This document shows positions 24,531-36,210 of a stretch of DNA of 64,000 nt, piece after piece. Numbering within the stretch: position 1 is the first letter of the stretch; each line of letters opens with the position of its first letter. Source of the DNA: Silene latifolia (Eukaryota > Streptophyta > Magnoliopsida > Caryophyllales > Caryophyllaceae); assembly GCF_048544455.1 (NCBI RefSeq), contig NC_133529.1:47717456-47781455 (forward strand), in the 5' to 3' direction. Below the pieces are notes generated by a model. It was not told the origin of the DNA. It was given only the letters and a program-made list of their open reading frames with translations, and did no database searches. Both the position numbers and the translations under genes were made by a program.

Positions 24531-25030
24531 TTATAAAATGTAAATGCCATTAATGGAAGGAGCTTGGCCTATAACCAAGTCGTTCCTTGAAATAGTACAA
24601 CGATTGTTCTTAATGACAAAACAAAAACCGTCCATGTCTAACATAGCGATAGAAATAATGTTTTTAGAAAGTGTAGGCACATAAAAACAATTATGTAAAT
24701 ACAACTCAAATCCATTAGGAAAAGCTAATACATAAGTTCCCTTGGATTCGGCCGCTACTCGAGCTCCATTTCCAAGGTGTAGATCCACATCTCCTTTGCT
24801 AAGCCTCTTCACGTCTCTTAACCCCTGTAAATGATTACAAAGGTGAGAACCACAACCGGTATCCAGTACCCATGTCGTAGTGGAAGTATAATTTACATCA
24901 ATAACATAAATTTCCTTAGGAATTTTACCTTTTGGAACGATGATTCCTTCCCTTATATTTCGCAAATATACGGGACAATTCCTAAGCCAATGTTCCCATG
25001 CCATAGCAATAATGGCACTCATCTTCAACT
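24531..25030 (-). pseudogene. pol: C2 aspartic protease
   Basis: The frame shows the retropepsin active site as VLDTGCGSH near 24845-24870 and the following LGNG and YVPTLSKNIISI strings that lead to the GAG_pre-integrase domain in copia polyproteins. It processes Gag-Pol in active elements. Its first codons (25031-25124) overlap the gag zinc-knuckle region in another frame, because a frameshift falls inside the knuckle at about 25000-25015. Confidence 0.88.
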
Positions 25031-25365
25031 TGCTTGAAGTTTTTCCCTTTCTTTCCCTTCTTCTTAAACTTTTTGCCCTTGGAAGCAAGAACTTGATTGC
25101 TTGAGCTCCCACTAGTTTTGGCATCTTTCTCTTCCAAAGACAAAGATCCTATATATTTTATGAGGCGGTCTTCCTGAGACAGGCTCACAAGTGATCTTGT
25201 AGTAGTAGGAGGTTTAGAAGAAGTGATGAAGTTTATGTTTCCATCCGAACCTATCCCAAAATGAAGTTCTCTAGTAGTGTTGAAATCATTGTTGAAGCAA
25301 ACGTCGTCAAAAACATTGTGGCAAGACTCAATAGTTATCGGTGTAGTAGCGTTTGATGGATTCAT
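24990..25365 (-). pseudogene. gag: C2 gag, internally shortened
   Basis: The frame starts at an ATG at 25365 and ends in a Lys-rich stretch and the first half of a zinc knuckle (ECHYCYG). The rest of the knuckle (H...C) is in the frame used by the protease segment. At about 125 codons it lacks the roughly 200-residue capsid-like core (UBN2/retrotran_gag) expected between a copia gag N terminus and the knuckle. I infer an internal deletion or an unusually short gag; the remaining N-terminal part is not recognisable. Confidence 0.7.
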
Positions 25366-27580
25366 TGTAATGAACTACAAGTATGGAGGAAAAAAGAAAA
25401 TATTAACATTTGTCATTTTTAATCATACTTGTAAATAATTTAACAAGATATGAACATTTATATAGTGACCTCTACCCAACTATAATAAATGATTCCAAGA
25501 TCCAAATTCATATTAACTTGGGGCACGGTGTGCCGAAATACCCTTTATTAACATAACTTGGTGGATTAACTCTTTAATCGATTCTACTTTTAGAACTCTT
25601 GGTTGATAAAATTACATTAATATTTATCTCTAGCCCGAAACACATCCGGAAATCGTCGTGAATACTTTCGTTGAGTTCAACCCAAATTTCGATTAAATGT
25701 GTCCATGATCCAAATTCATATCAACTTAGGGCACGGTGTGCCGAGATACCCTTTATTAACATAAACTCGGTGGATAGACATTTATCACCCACTTCCCTTA
25801 CGTAGCAAGGTTTGTACCCCGGTAAGGCCGAGTGCACTCCCTCACGAAATAGGTTTTCTTGGTTTCTAATCTTTGGTAAGGCTAAGTCTCAATTGTTTAT
25901 TTAAGCAAGAGGTCATGTCAATTTATTATCTATCACGTTTTAAGTGAACTAAAGCGGTGAAATACGATAATTGTAATTGACACGGTCGATATACTCGATT
26001 TAATGAAAATGCATGTTTTAGTTATGGCGATTTAGCGATGCATGCAACATATAAATAAAATGCAAAGCATAAATAAAATCCTAGTATGGCCTTCCTAGAA
26101 TAGTAAATCTAATAAACTATTACAAATTCGGAAACCAACTCCTTTGGTCCCTTGAACTTCGGTCTTGGCACGCATTTCAAGGCAACATTTTCTTTGATGA
26201 ATCGCCTTCTCGAGTGGCACCGTCTTCAAGGAACTCCGGAATAAATAAATTACATAATAAATTACATAATTTCCTATTATACATTTGTAATTAAAAAATA
26301 AAAATCTATTAAATTACAAAACGGTGATACGAGATCACAATAAATCACAACCGAATCGATATTCCCATACATTTCGGGTAATATAAATTAAAACTAAGGC
26401 CATACTAAGTAAAATTACATAATTCAAAAATTTCATAAAATTAAAAATGACAATCATAAATAAAATGCAGCATTATAATATGTATGAACATGTCAAATTT
26501 TATGCTAAATCGCCTTTAAGGAGCCAATATCGTATATTAATTGGTTTTTACGGATTTGCGTGATTTAACCTTTTATAATCACAATAATTACATAAATTCA
26601 TATTTATGTACAAGTTAATTACCCTAACCAACTTAGGAATCAAAATTAGTCTCCACTAACATATTGACAATAATTAACTTATATTTCTTAATATTGTTCA
26701 TAAATGGGCTTAAAATACAAAATTATGTCATAAACTTCAAATTAAATCATAAAATTTCAAATAAATTTAAAATTTGAAGGTTAAACTCATGAAAATTCTG
26801 GAAAAATACCATGACACTCATAATGTTCAAAACCTAGGTCAAAAATTTCGAAAATTTATCGAGAAAAACAATGTTGCGGTTTATCGGATTTATCAATTAT
26901 AACCATAAAAATATGAGAAAAATTATTTTTATTAACTTTTCAATTTTAGATCTGAAATGAATGATAAAATGCAACATGTGAGATTTTTCCTTAGTCATGA
27001 AGTATGTTTTAGCAATTTTTACTAATTAAAGTCACTATTTATGTGATTTTTCATCAAAAATTCATAAATCATGCATAAAGACTTCATTATAGCCAAATAT
27101 TTTACACACATCTTGTAAAATTGCATGTGACAACATACTAAATTTCTATGAATATATTCGAAATATAACTCATATTAACCTATTTTCCCATTTAAATACG
27201 ATTTTAACTTGAAAAATCCATATTTCGAGCAATACAACTCATTTTATTATGAAATTTTACAGGCCATCAGTAGATAATATATGTGAAAATATATCCAAAA
27301 ACCACTGGAAAAATCGAAGTTTAGCTATTTTTAGTCTAAAAATTACATTTTTATCATAAAAATCACATTTTAATGCCATTATTATATAAAATGAACAATA
27401 AAATCCATAAATAAACCAAAATATCCTAAATACATTTTAGGACCAGAAACATTAACATGCAAATAAATTTCGTGATATTTCATAATAAACACAAATTTAT
27501 AAGTTTTGTTTGTTAATCGTATAACTCGGAAAAACAATAACCGATTTGCATGCAAACAACCTAAGGCTCTTGATACCGCT
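25366..27580 (-). other. Leader of C2 with degenerate tRNA-iMet primer site
   Basis: AT-rich, with no long frame. It aligns with 15771-19611 (without the LINE) and, inverted, with 36211-38310. The primer site lies at about 27566-27578 and is degraded (the reverse complement begins CGGTATCAAGAGCC). A conserved G+C-richer block lies at about 26121-26241. Confidence 0.8.
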
Positions 27581-28859
27581 TATTAGAATAATTAATCTAA
27601 TTAATTTACATATTCATATATGTGACATTTTAATTTAGTCATAAAATTAAAACTAGATCTTATGCATGCAAACTTAAATTAAAAGGATAAGAAATCATCA
27701 ATCCTTACTATGATAATTTCGGATTTTTGGGCACAAGTAAGATCTCCTTCTTACTTGTTCTTGAGCTTCCTAATATTGGATGAACAAGGATTCAAGCTTA
27801 GAATCCCTCCCAAAGACTTATACCCAAGATGACCTCTTAATAGATTAATATTATTTGTACTAGAACAATATTAATCTAGCTAAAATTGACCCAAAATATT
27901 TGTTTGTACTCTTGTTTATTCGGCCAAGAGTAGGGGAAGGTTTTTGGAGATTTTCTCTCTTATCTTTCTATAAGTTTTTATGAGATGTTAGAATGAATGT
28001 TACACTAGCCAATATGGTAGTGTAAGAGTAAAAATTAAGCAAAAACATTTGCTCTTTTCTTATGGGAAACCTAGGAAATGGGGAGGGGAAAAGCCCAATG
28101 CATGCTCTCCTTTTCTTCCCAAGATGAAGCTATGCATGCAAGGCTAGGTCTAGGTTTTATTATTATGTTTTCCACTTATTATACAACACAATAAAAAACA
28201 CTAAAAGACCCCTCCATTTCGGTACACACACAAAAAATGGATGAGTCCATTTTATTTGTGATTTTGTCAATATGTCACATGTGACACATTACATGACATC
28301 TTATATATAAAATGTGTTTTTAACAATTAAAAATCAACATATTAATAAAATATGTCACTTATAAAAATTAACATAGTAATTCATAATTACTTGTACCAAA
28401 AGTGTTTCCGAATTATAAACTACAACATTCTGTATTTATAATAATTTATTCAATCCGTTTCAAATGTTTCCGTAAACAATAATTTCATCTAAGTAATAAA
28501 ACAATTCTATCACTTAGACCGTATCTTATTATAATCAAATTACAATAAGACACGTAAATATTACTTCCAAAATCATCCGCCAATTTTAAGCAATTTAATT
28601 AACTCGTATCGACATACGATCAATTAAATAAACAATTAAGAGTGTCACCCTTTAGGTATGACCTAAGGGGATCAACTGGTCACCACCGTCGCACGACAGT
28701 AATGTCAAACTCTAGTCAGCCAATCATTACCGATATGTGTGGACCAGTTGACAGTAAAATATTACTTCCCACATGTATTCTTAAAATGAGATTTAAACAT
28801 GTGATCATCATGATCGACAGTTGTGATCGCATTATTGTCGGAGGACACATATTCCAACA
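27581..28859 (-). repeat. 5' LTR of C2, subfamily A (1279 bp)
   Basis: On the minus strand it begins TGTTGGAATATGTGTCC at 28859 and ends near 27581, where the expected TCTAACA has become TCTAATA. It matches 11483-12756 inverted over its whole length. Confidence 0.87.
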
Positions 28860-28985
28860 ATCCCCTCCCGTGGCGGGTTCCACGGAGGGCGAAACTAGGG
28901 CGTGAAGCCACTCCCACAAGTGACTCCACTCAGCCGAGGACGCACCTCGAGAACCACAGACAATCAGTCACAACCAGCTGTATCA

Positions 28986-29005
28986 CAACAACGACAACAA
29001 CAACG

Positions 29006-29099
<94 letters not shown>

Positions 29100-29100
29100 C
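28986..29100. repeat. (CAA)n microsatellite
   Basis: About 38 nearly perfect CAA units lie inside the chromovirus LTR fragment. In the full LTR the corresponding place (about 59140-59165) holds only a few CAATCA units, so the expansion happened in this copy. The ORF coding a threonine run at 28823-29149 is an artefact of it. Confidence 0.93.
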
Positions 29101-29480
29101 CGACACCCTAAACCACCAACAGAAACTGAGTAGGCGAACCTACCTTTAGCAACCGCAGCGATTCCTCATCCTATCACGCAGCACTCATCAATCAAGCAAC
29201 ACCTATACATACAATATAACCCTCCATCACTACTATTCCAGCCCTAACTGAAAACACAACAAAAATGATGATGATGACATACCTACGCATAACAATCTGG
29301 CAAAAAGACCGCTACCCGACTCAAGCAATCCACTCCTATGGCACAAGCATCCTTAAAGGCTCCCATGGAAGGATCTATGGTGAAGGGAAGGTGGAGAGAC
29401 GACATTTAGGTTTAGGGAAAGAGGCGGAAATGATTTGAGGTTTCTCAAAAATGATATATAATTCCTCGCTGAAAACCCGC

Positions 29481-29574
29481 CACTCGATCGAGTAACCAAC
29501 TTACTCGATCGAGTGAGCCCTACTCGATCGAGCTCCCTAGCTACTCGATCGAGTAACCTCAGCTAGATCGAGTA
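29481..29574. repeat. ACTCGATCGAGT dyad array in chromovirus LTR fragment
   Basis: Five units, for example TTACTCGATCGAGTGA and CACTCGATCGAGTA, are spaced by about 6-14 bp. On the minus strand the array is followed after about 20 bp by a TATA-like AATTATATATCA (29452-29463). Confidence 0.9.
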
Positions 29575-29694
29575 ACAACCAAGGTAAAGGCTATATCGCC
29601 ACTAAACACCACTCATAAGGTTTCCGAAGGTCCAACAAGGCGTCTAAGGTCAGTCAACGTTGGTAAAAGGGTCCCTAAAAGGACGGGTATTACA

Positions 29695-31020
29695 ATCTTC
29701 CCCCCTTAAAAAGAACTTCGTCCCCGAAGTTCGACTCACCCTCTCCCGAACCGCACGACGAAAACCAAAGTCGATACCCCCATTTACCCGACACAGATCA
29801 ACAAAACTGTTTAGCAATACTATCCCACTACGTATGTTCATCAAACATCATCATCATTAACTACCTAACACCCGACACACACACAATCCTCAACGAGTCA
29901 CTACTTCCTTTTTGAATTACTGAACACATACCAATCATAAAGACAACCAACTCGACTATCAATTGCACCACCACCACATCATATTACTCAAACATGCATT
30001 AATACAACTACAAGACTATACTTTCATTCATCACCGGTCAACAACTACCACTTACCAAAACACATAACCCAACGGATTTGTCACAAGTTCACCACAACAC
30101 ATGTTTCATTATGCTCGATTACCCTGAAATAAAGTATACCACATGCTATATCATTCGACAATTATAAATTCCTACTTAGTTGCACTATAATCATCATGAA
30201 GCTATCCAAAACAATCGTATAGAACTACTCAAACAATCATAAAACTACTCGAACAATCATTCACATACTTTAAAATACCACAAAATTGTTATAATTACAT
30301 CCTTTTTCTTTGCGACATTACTCTTCCCCTCTTAAAAGGAACTTCGTCCCCGAAGTTCACCATCCAACAACTTCCCGTTCCTCAACCCGACACAGACGAC
30401 ATTACTTTGACATTACTCATAAACCACCCAAAACAACATTGATTCATACTAGCAAAGCTTACTCCTTCACATTATCTAATTACAACTCATACAATTATGA
30501 AATCACAGATATTTCGTAATACATTGTGGATATATCGATACAAACTAGCGGCAAATACATCAACTATCTGTTATACAACCATACCGTCCAAGTGACAATA
30601 TTATAAACAAAGTATTTGATTTATCCAACTTGACCGCATAAACATTACAAAGTAACACAAATACCACTAGAAACTGTGTGAATTGATCAAAATGCATATC
30701 CAACTTATGACAGCATCAACACTTTCTAGACATTACTTAAACACGACCCACAAGAAATAGATATACATATGTATATAATTATCAACTTGGGACAATACCG
30801 CCGCGCATTACGGTTCCTCATTGATTTGTTTCATCATTCCGACCCTCATATACCGCATAAAATTGAGTACTTCATTCATAAGACGACCACACACACTTAG
30901 AAAACCAACGGTGAAGCTAAGCCATATTACGAAACACCAATACTAAGGATTAATGTAGTATTATCCAAAAATATGATGATTCAAACAATTCTAAAATCGA
31001 AAGGTGCCTGTAACAGTGAC
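29695..31020 (-). other. Polypurine tract, hairpin and 3' noncoding remnant of the chromovirus
   Basis: Next to the LTR is a pyrimidine run (polypurine tract on the minus strand), then GAACTTCG-TCCC-CGAAGTTC, a perfect 8-bp stem with a 4-base loop at 29713-29732. A second copy with its own pyrimidine run sits at 30339-30358, and the intact element has one at 59844-59863. The remainder is AT-rich with no recognisable coding sequence. Confidence 0.6.
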
Positions 31021-31167
31021 GCTCGATCGTGTTGGTCAGGCACTCGATCGAGCTGGCCCTACTCGATCGAGTTCATCGGCTAATCGATCGAGTAGCCCGA
31101 AATCAGAATACTCCCCCAATGACACACCTGCAGCTACTCAATCGAGTGAGGGACACTCGATCGAGTT
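31021..31167. repeat. ACTCGATCGAGT dyad array downstream of an ORF2 remnant
   Basis: Six units with mild decay (for example CACTCGATCGAGCT, TACTCGATCGAGTT, TAATCGATCGAGTA) lie within 147 bp. The array is next to a hAT-like insertion and on the 3' side of the minus-strand ORF2 remnant at 32083-33265. It could belong to that element's LTR, whose ends I could not locate. Confidence 0.88.
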
Positions 31168-31182
31168 GCCATAGGTCGAAAG

Positions 31183-31843
31183 TAGAGGTGATCATGGGCC
31201 GGGCCAATGCGGGCTTGGGCCGGGCCTTTCTAACAAAAGTGGCCCATTTGTGTGGGTCGGGCCAGGTCGGGCCAGATGTGTGGGCTTATTTAGCAAGCCC
31301 AAACCCGGCCCTTATGGGTTAATGCGGGCTTTTGGGCCTAAATGGGCTTTTTCAGGCCCTAAAATTTACGACTTACCCTAGGAAATAATTAGCGTAATAC
31401 CTTCAGTTACAACTTTTAAAACATACATAGTGTATAAAATTGCACAAAATATGATGAAATGCATATGAATTGCTCTCTAAAATAAAATAATGACAAAAAT
31501 CGCCACATTAGAATGTTTAATCATGCATTCTTAGATATGATTTATGTTATTTATACTTTGTTTTATAAATCTAAAAAAATATACTTAAGTTTGTAAAGAG
31601 TTGGGTATAACTTTAACGCTACTTTAATAGGTTTTATTAGAAAGAATATTTATTATTATTAAATATGAGCCGGGCCGGGCCAAAATTTGGGCCAAACGCT
31701 TGGCCCAAACCCGCCCTAAAATATTTTGGGCCTTTTAGGCCGGCCCATGGGCTTTTTTGGGCCAAAACTAAAGGCCCAAGCCCTACAAAAAACCGGGTCG
31801 GGCCGGGTAGGGCCAATGGGCTTGGGCCATTTGATCAGCTCTA
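31183..31843. mobile_element. Non-autonomous hAT-like element (661 bp)
   Basis: The ends are inverted: TAGAGGTGATCA on the left, and the reverse complement of the right end is TAGAGCTGATCA. An 8-bp duplication GTCGAAAG flanks it at 31175-31182 and 31844-31851. The 8-bp duplication and TAGAG-type termini fit the hAT superfamily. Both subterminal regions are packed with GGGCC/GGCCC strings around an AT-rich centre. It contains no transposase, so the apparent ORFs at 31029 and 31726 are by-products. Confidence 0.85.
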
Positions 31844-32082
31844 GTCGAAAGTCCCCTGAACATAAAAAAATAAGCATACAACCATATAAATACAAGTCGG
31901 GATGCTAGCCCGACCCCCAAATCCTGCATAAAAGTCTAACAGCATTCAAAATACGGCCTTAAGGCCAACCATACAAACCGAACATCCAAGAAAGTACCAA
32001 CTGAAAACGAGATAAAATCTACTACCAATCATGAAACATAAGAAAAGAAATGGAGTATATCACTCCTGCTGCTGCTCGTCCA

Positions 32083-33265
32083 TCACCGCATCATCACCAC
32101 CACCTCCCGAGGTACCTGCTCCAGTCGCGTCCGGACCCGCACCACCACCAACATCAGCACCTGCTCCACTCCGCCAAGGGGCCAAACAACCATATGGGTA
32201 CGACTGAGGCTCTCCCCAAGTAGACATATCCACCCCATAAGAGTGGAAAACCCCTCCTCCTCCTCCTCATCGTCAGAATCGGCAGCTATAACTGCCGGTG
32301 GTAAAGGCTTAGTCGCAGGTAGGTGCTCAGGAGCTGGTATCCGCATCCAACTCATACCCCATACTCTCCATGCTAGACTCCCATCCGCCAAAGTTCTCAA
32401 CCATTTCTGGTCGAGAAAGTACTGACGGTCTAAGGTAGGCACTGTGGTGGTCAAAGGAGTATAGGCCGAGGAGGCCTCAAAGAATGTCAACCTCTCAGCT
32501 AGACGTGTGGCAATGGCACCACAACTCAGAAATCTAGTGTCAGACGAGGCCATCGAGCTAGGCGGCACACACAAAGGCGGGGGCACTAAAGGTGACAGGC
32601 TGTGACCGGGTGGGGATAAGATAAGACATCAAGAGCATCAACTCATGTGAGTTCAACTTACTCACATCCTTCCACTCGTAGAGCAGACACGTCAAGGCAC
32701 GAAGAAAGATCTTCAAAGTGACATGTTGAACATCATTGATCAACATGTTACTCGAAGTAGGATCTGATTTGCCGGTAAGGCACGGCATGAGGCTACTAAC
32801 CCCACACTCAGAAGGAATATTACGGAGAGCTCCCTTGGCAGGCTTAGCCAAACCAAGGTGGGTCGCAAACATATCCATGGTCAACAGAAAACTCGTGTTC
32901 ATAAGGCGGAACTCCACAGTCTGTTCCACCGCGTCGTACTTAAACGAGCTCATGAACTCAAGGGTAAAAAAGGCATAAGAATGTTTCCTGAGACGGTATA
33001 GCCCTGTCATCCCCAAGGTCTCAAAAATGTGTCTGACATCGGTCTCAATCCCTAAGTCAGTCAAGAGGATGGTGTCTATACACCGGGTAGGTCACATCTT
33101 CCGTTGCTGTAAGGCTACAAGATTACCCCTTTGGGTAAAATCAACAAAGACTACGGATGGGTATTCAGGCACAGCCGGGACAATAGGGCCACTCCCCTCT
33201 CCCACTTCGGGCTCAGAAGCCCTCCCCCTCTTGCTTTGTCTGGTTCCCACGGTTGGTCTCGGCAT
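32083..33265 (-). pseudogene. ATHILA-type ORF2 remnant of a further Athila-like element
   Basis: From the ATG at 33265 the frame begins MPRPTVGTRQSK, is stopped by TGA near 33090, and continues in frame. It carries the core TLEFMSSFKY, then VEFRLMNTSF and FATHLGLAKP, matching the equivalent TLEFLSSL/FRLANV/LGKELGL region of e2 and the SLEFLSSFTF/FRLFNRNF/GTRLGL region of e3. A stop near 32558 and further frame changes follow, ending in an acidic stretch (DSDDEEEEE) near 32260-32285, as in the other ORF2 proteins. The function is unknown. No gag or LTR of this element is identifiable nearby. Confidence 0.75.
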
Positions 33266-33890
33266 CTGTTTTCAACACATACTTAAATACACAAACCACA
33301 TATACTGGAAAACATGTAAAAACAACCATGTATGTTCATGTAGGAGAGCTACTAAGTACACACTTTCACCAACAAACCAGAAATCATGAGCATAAACTCT
33401 CAATTTTATTCTCAGACGGTCTCACAGTTGTAAAAATTGTAACAAGTTTGGCATCCCTTTACATCATAACTACAAATTTTGAGAAATCAACCTTCAAAAT
33501 AGCTTTACCAACAAACAAATTTCACCAAAAAGGTAACACGAATTTCAGTTTGGGGCACTTTAAAGATGGAGTTTTAAGGCAAACTTTTGAGTGGAAATCA
33601 CAAAAATCAACTTTAAACATGATATATATAACATAGATTACTCAATTTCCTCCCTTTTACACCCAAAAGACAACCAAAATTCAATTCAAATTCTCAAACC
33701 CTAGAAAATTCGAGTCATATAAACCCCCGAATTTGATTCGATTTATGCATAACCAACCACAATAATCAACAAAGAAAGCATCTAGATCATATTACAACCA
33801 TTATAAACAAGATTTGGCACATATAAACCGATTTTTCCGTAATTTCCAACATCCTATATGCTTCTAATTAATTAAAAACATTTAAATAGG
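33266..33890. other. Noncoding sequence upstream of the ORF2 remnant
   Basis: AT-rich sequence, probably the leader of the minus-strand ORF2 by position. The 127-codon ORF at 33253-33636 has no recognisable domain and overlaps the ORF2 start on the opposite strand. I do not consider it a gene. Confidence 0.4.
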
Positions 33891-34924
33891 TTAGTCGTTG
33901 CAGCAGGAGCCACTGACCAGGACACCCCACAAATGCAAGCAGGCCAAGACAGCACCACACCCACTTCAGGAAGCAACCAAACTGGGCTAAGTTTAGTGGC
34001 TAATGGATACGAGTACAAGCCCAACCACCAGCTGCCACCATGGCCAGCTGGTTGGTCACTAAACTAGGCTCAGAAAAGTCCTAGGGGTCCAAGGAAGAAT
34101 CACAGTGCAAGTCCTAGAAATCCAAGCTGGACAGAACTGCAGCAAATGACAAACAACAAAAGCAACCTTTCCATTTCTGGCTAAACCATGAGGAAAAAGC
34201 ATGCAAAGAACTTTTGGCTTGTCTTCCCATATACCAGATACAACCTAGAGCCAATTTTAATGCCAAGGACTCAATCATTTCGTCCTCAAGTGCCTACATT
34301 CAACAGAAAAGCCAGCAATGCAGCAAAGGACCACAACTGTCCTTTCACACTGCATTTCTCTTTTGTTTTCATTCCAGTTTACAATTAAGAGCTTTTAAAC
34401 CGTTGTAATATTGTACTTGGACTCTTACCAGCATGTGAGGAGGGATCCTGACCCTTGGATGTAGTTTATTTTCAAGTTTGTAACCTAAAAAGGCCTATAT
34501 AAGGACCTCAACTCAGAATTTGTTGTAACACGGTGATTTATGAATGAAACCTGAGATTTCTCTCAAATTTAAACCTCTTAATCTTGTGCTTAGTCTGTAG
34601 ATTAGAGTCAGGCTTGATAATAACCTGTGCTTAGACTGTGGTTATTGATTAAGTACCTGTTAGTAGAGTATAAACTTTCTGTCTTTGAGACCGTGGTTAG
34701 TTTAGCTTTCTTTGTTTGTTTTGATTGAGTCTTTCCTGTGTTAATCTGTGGAATCTCTTAACTCTAACACCCCAAATTGTTAGCTTAATTCCCTGTGAGA
34801 ATTTTGTGGGTTTTACAGTTGATAATTATATCCAAAGTTCCCTCCTTTCAGTCAAATCCCAGAACTATCTCATTCACTGTCCATTTGTGTCTATCAGTCA
34901 GTTCAGTGGAGTATTTATGCTACT
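33891..34924 (+). repeat. LTR-like promoter-bearing DNA, unassigned
   Basis: Base composition shifts sharply at about 33890. The segment contains a TATATAA box at 34496-34502 followed by a transcribed-leader-like stretch (TTGTTGTAACACGG near 34520, then repeated TGTAGATTAG and TGTGGTTA phrases). This looks like the U3-R part of an LTR, but I found no partner copy, primer site or coding region. It ends where a copia LTR begins at about 34925. Confidence 0.4.
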
Positions 34925-36196
34925 ATGTGTCCTCAACAATAGTGCGATCACATGTTTAAATCTCATATTAAGAATACGTAAGGGATGATTCATTTATATA
35001 GTCAACTGATCAACATTTATCAGTAATGATCAGCTAACTAGAGTTAGACATTACTGTCGTTTGACGGTGGTGATCAGTTGATCCCTGAAGGTCACACATA
35101 AAGGACAATTCCCTTAATAGACAAATTGATTAATTGTATGACGATACAAGTTAATCAATTCCTTAAAATTGAACAATTCATTTGTGAGAGAGAATATTTA
35201 TGTCTTATTATAATGGGATTAAATAAGATTTATTTTAGTAATTGAAATACCTTATTACTAAAATTGATTATTGTTTGTGAAACAATTGAGATAAGAATGA
35301 ATGGTTAATTATAATTACAATATGTTGTGAATTATAATTATATGATCCATTTTATTTATGTGATTAAGTATCACTAGTCAATTTATTGTATGTGATTTAA
35401 TTAATTTATAAAATGATATTTATTTGATAAATATGCATTAAATTAATTAATAACATGTAACATACTACATATGACATATTGTGTGACAAGTCACAAATTG
35501 ACAAAATAAAATGGAGGTCCATTTTATACAAATGACCGAAAATATGGAGGGTGAAGGGTGTGAGGATGATATTATTTTATGAGATAAAACAAGCATCATC
35601 ATAGCTAGTGCATACTAGCTTACACACCTAATATATTGAGAAGACCAAAAGTAAAAGCAAGATGCCAATTTTTGGCACTTAGCCCTTGCCTCAACCGGTT
35701 TTCTCCTCCTCTTTTCCTTAAGAGAATTGTTCTCTACTTCATTCACTCATGCATTCACATGCTATTTGGCTATTCTCTCCCACTTCTCTCTAAAACAAGC
35801 TTTTAGAAATATTAATTTGTTCATCTAATATTATAACAACCATTGGATTACTAGTGTAGTAATAAAAATAATATTGGAATCATTTTTAAGGATACTAGTA
35901 TATTAATCTAGTTAATTAATATATTAGTTTAAGGGATTAGTCTTGGGCGCAATCAAAAGGAGGATCTCTACATTGGGATTTTGGAGGATCATCTAACATA
36001 TTATAGCTCAAGAACAAATAAGGAAGGTGACCTTATTTGTGCCCTTAATTTGGAGCCACTCAACAATGTAAGGGACATTGTTTTTGCTTATTAATCTCTT
36101 ATTTTGTTATGCATGCACTAGATCTAAAGAACATATATTAAGAAGTTAATTAGTTCACTATTAGAGAAGTCTAATAAGAGGTATATGAACCTAACA
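34925..36196 (+). repeat. 5' LTR of a copia element on +, subfamily B
   Basis: The LTR runs from TGTGTCCTCAACAATAGTGCG (its first about 11 bases seem lost or altered compared with the solo LTR ending at 53776) to CCTAACA at 36196, followed by a perfect primer site. It is similar to 19627-20927 and 52448-53776 in inverted orientation. Confidence 0.85.
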
Positions 36197-36198
36197 AT

Positions 36199-36210
36199 TG
36201 GTATCAGAGC
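36199..36210 (+). other. Primer binding site, tRNA-iMet
   Basis: TGGTATCAGAGC is a perfect 12-base complement to the initiator tRNA-Met 3' end, two bases past the LTR. Confidence 0.92.

Larger units (their letters stand above)
20928..28859 (-). mobile_element. Ty1/copia retrotransposon C2, 3' LTR truncated
   Basis: On the minus strand this is 5' LTR (28859-27581), degenerate primer site, a leader of about 2.2 kb, gag/protease/integrase/RT-RNase H in copia order, 3' noncoding region, polypurine tract and the first 123 bp of the 3' LTR (21050-20928). Coding parts are broken by frameshifts and a nonsense codon but remain easily recognisable. The right flank is a chromovirus LTR; the left flank is another copia LTR, so no target duplication is seen and the left end appears to have been lost by recombination or deletion. 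Confidence 0.88.
28860..29694 (-). repeat. Partial LTR of a chromovirus-type Ty3 element
   Basis: This matches about 59036-59825 of the chromovirus LTR. Shared features are the GTGGCGGGTTCCACGG start after the break, the dyad array, a TATA-like box and the end ATTACA next to the polypurine tract (29695-29712). The distal part of the LTR is missing where C2 begins, so C2 was probably inserted into it. Confidence 0.82.

Noticed and set aside
28823..29149. Threonine-rich protein ORF
   Set aside because: It is the translation of the (CAA)n tract in a chromovirus LTR.
31183..31843. Mutator-type element with a 9-bp duplication
   Set aside because: GTCGAAAGT can be read as a 9-bp duplication, but then the inverted ends are out of register; an 8-bp GTCGAAAG with TAGAG ends fits hAT better.
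33253..33636. Possible 127-codon gene upstream of the ORF2 remnant
   Set aside because: No domain, AT-rich composition and overlap with the ORF2 start on the opposite strand.
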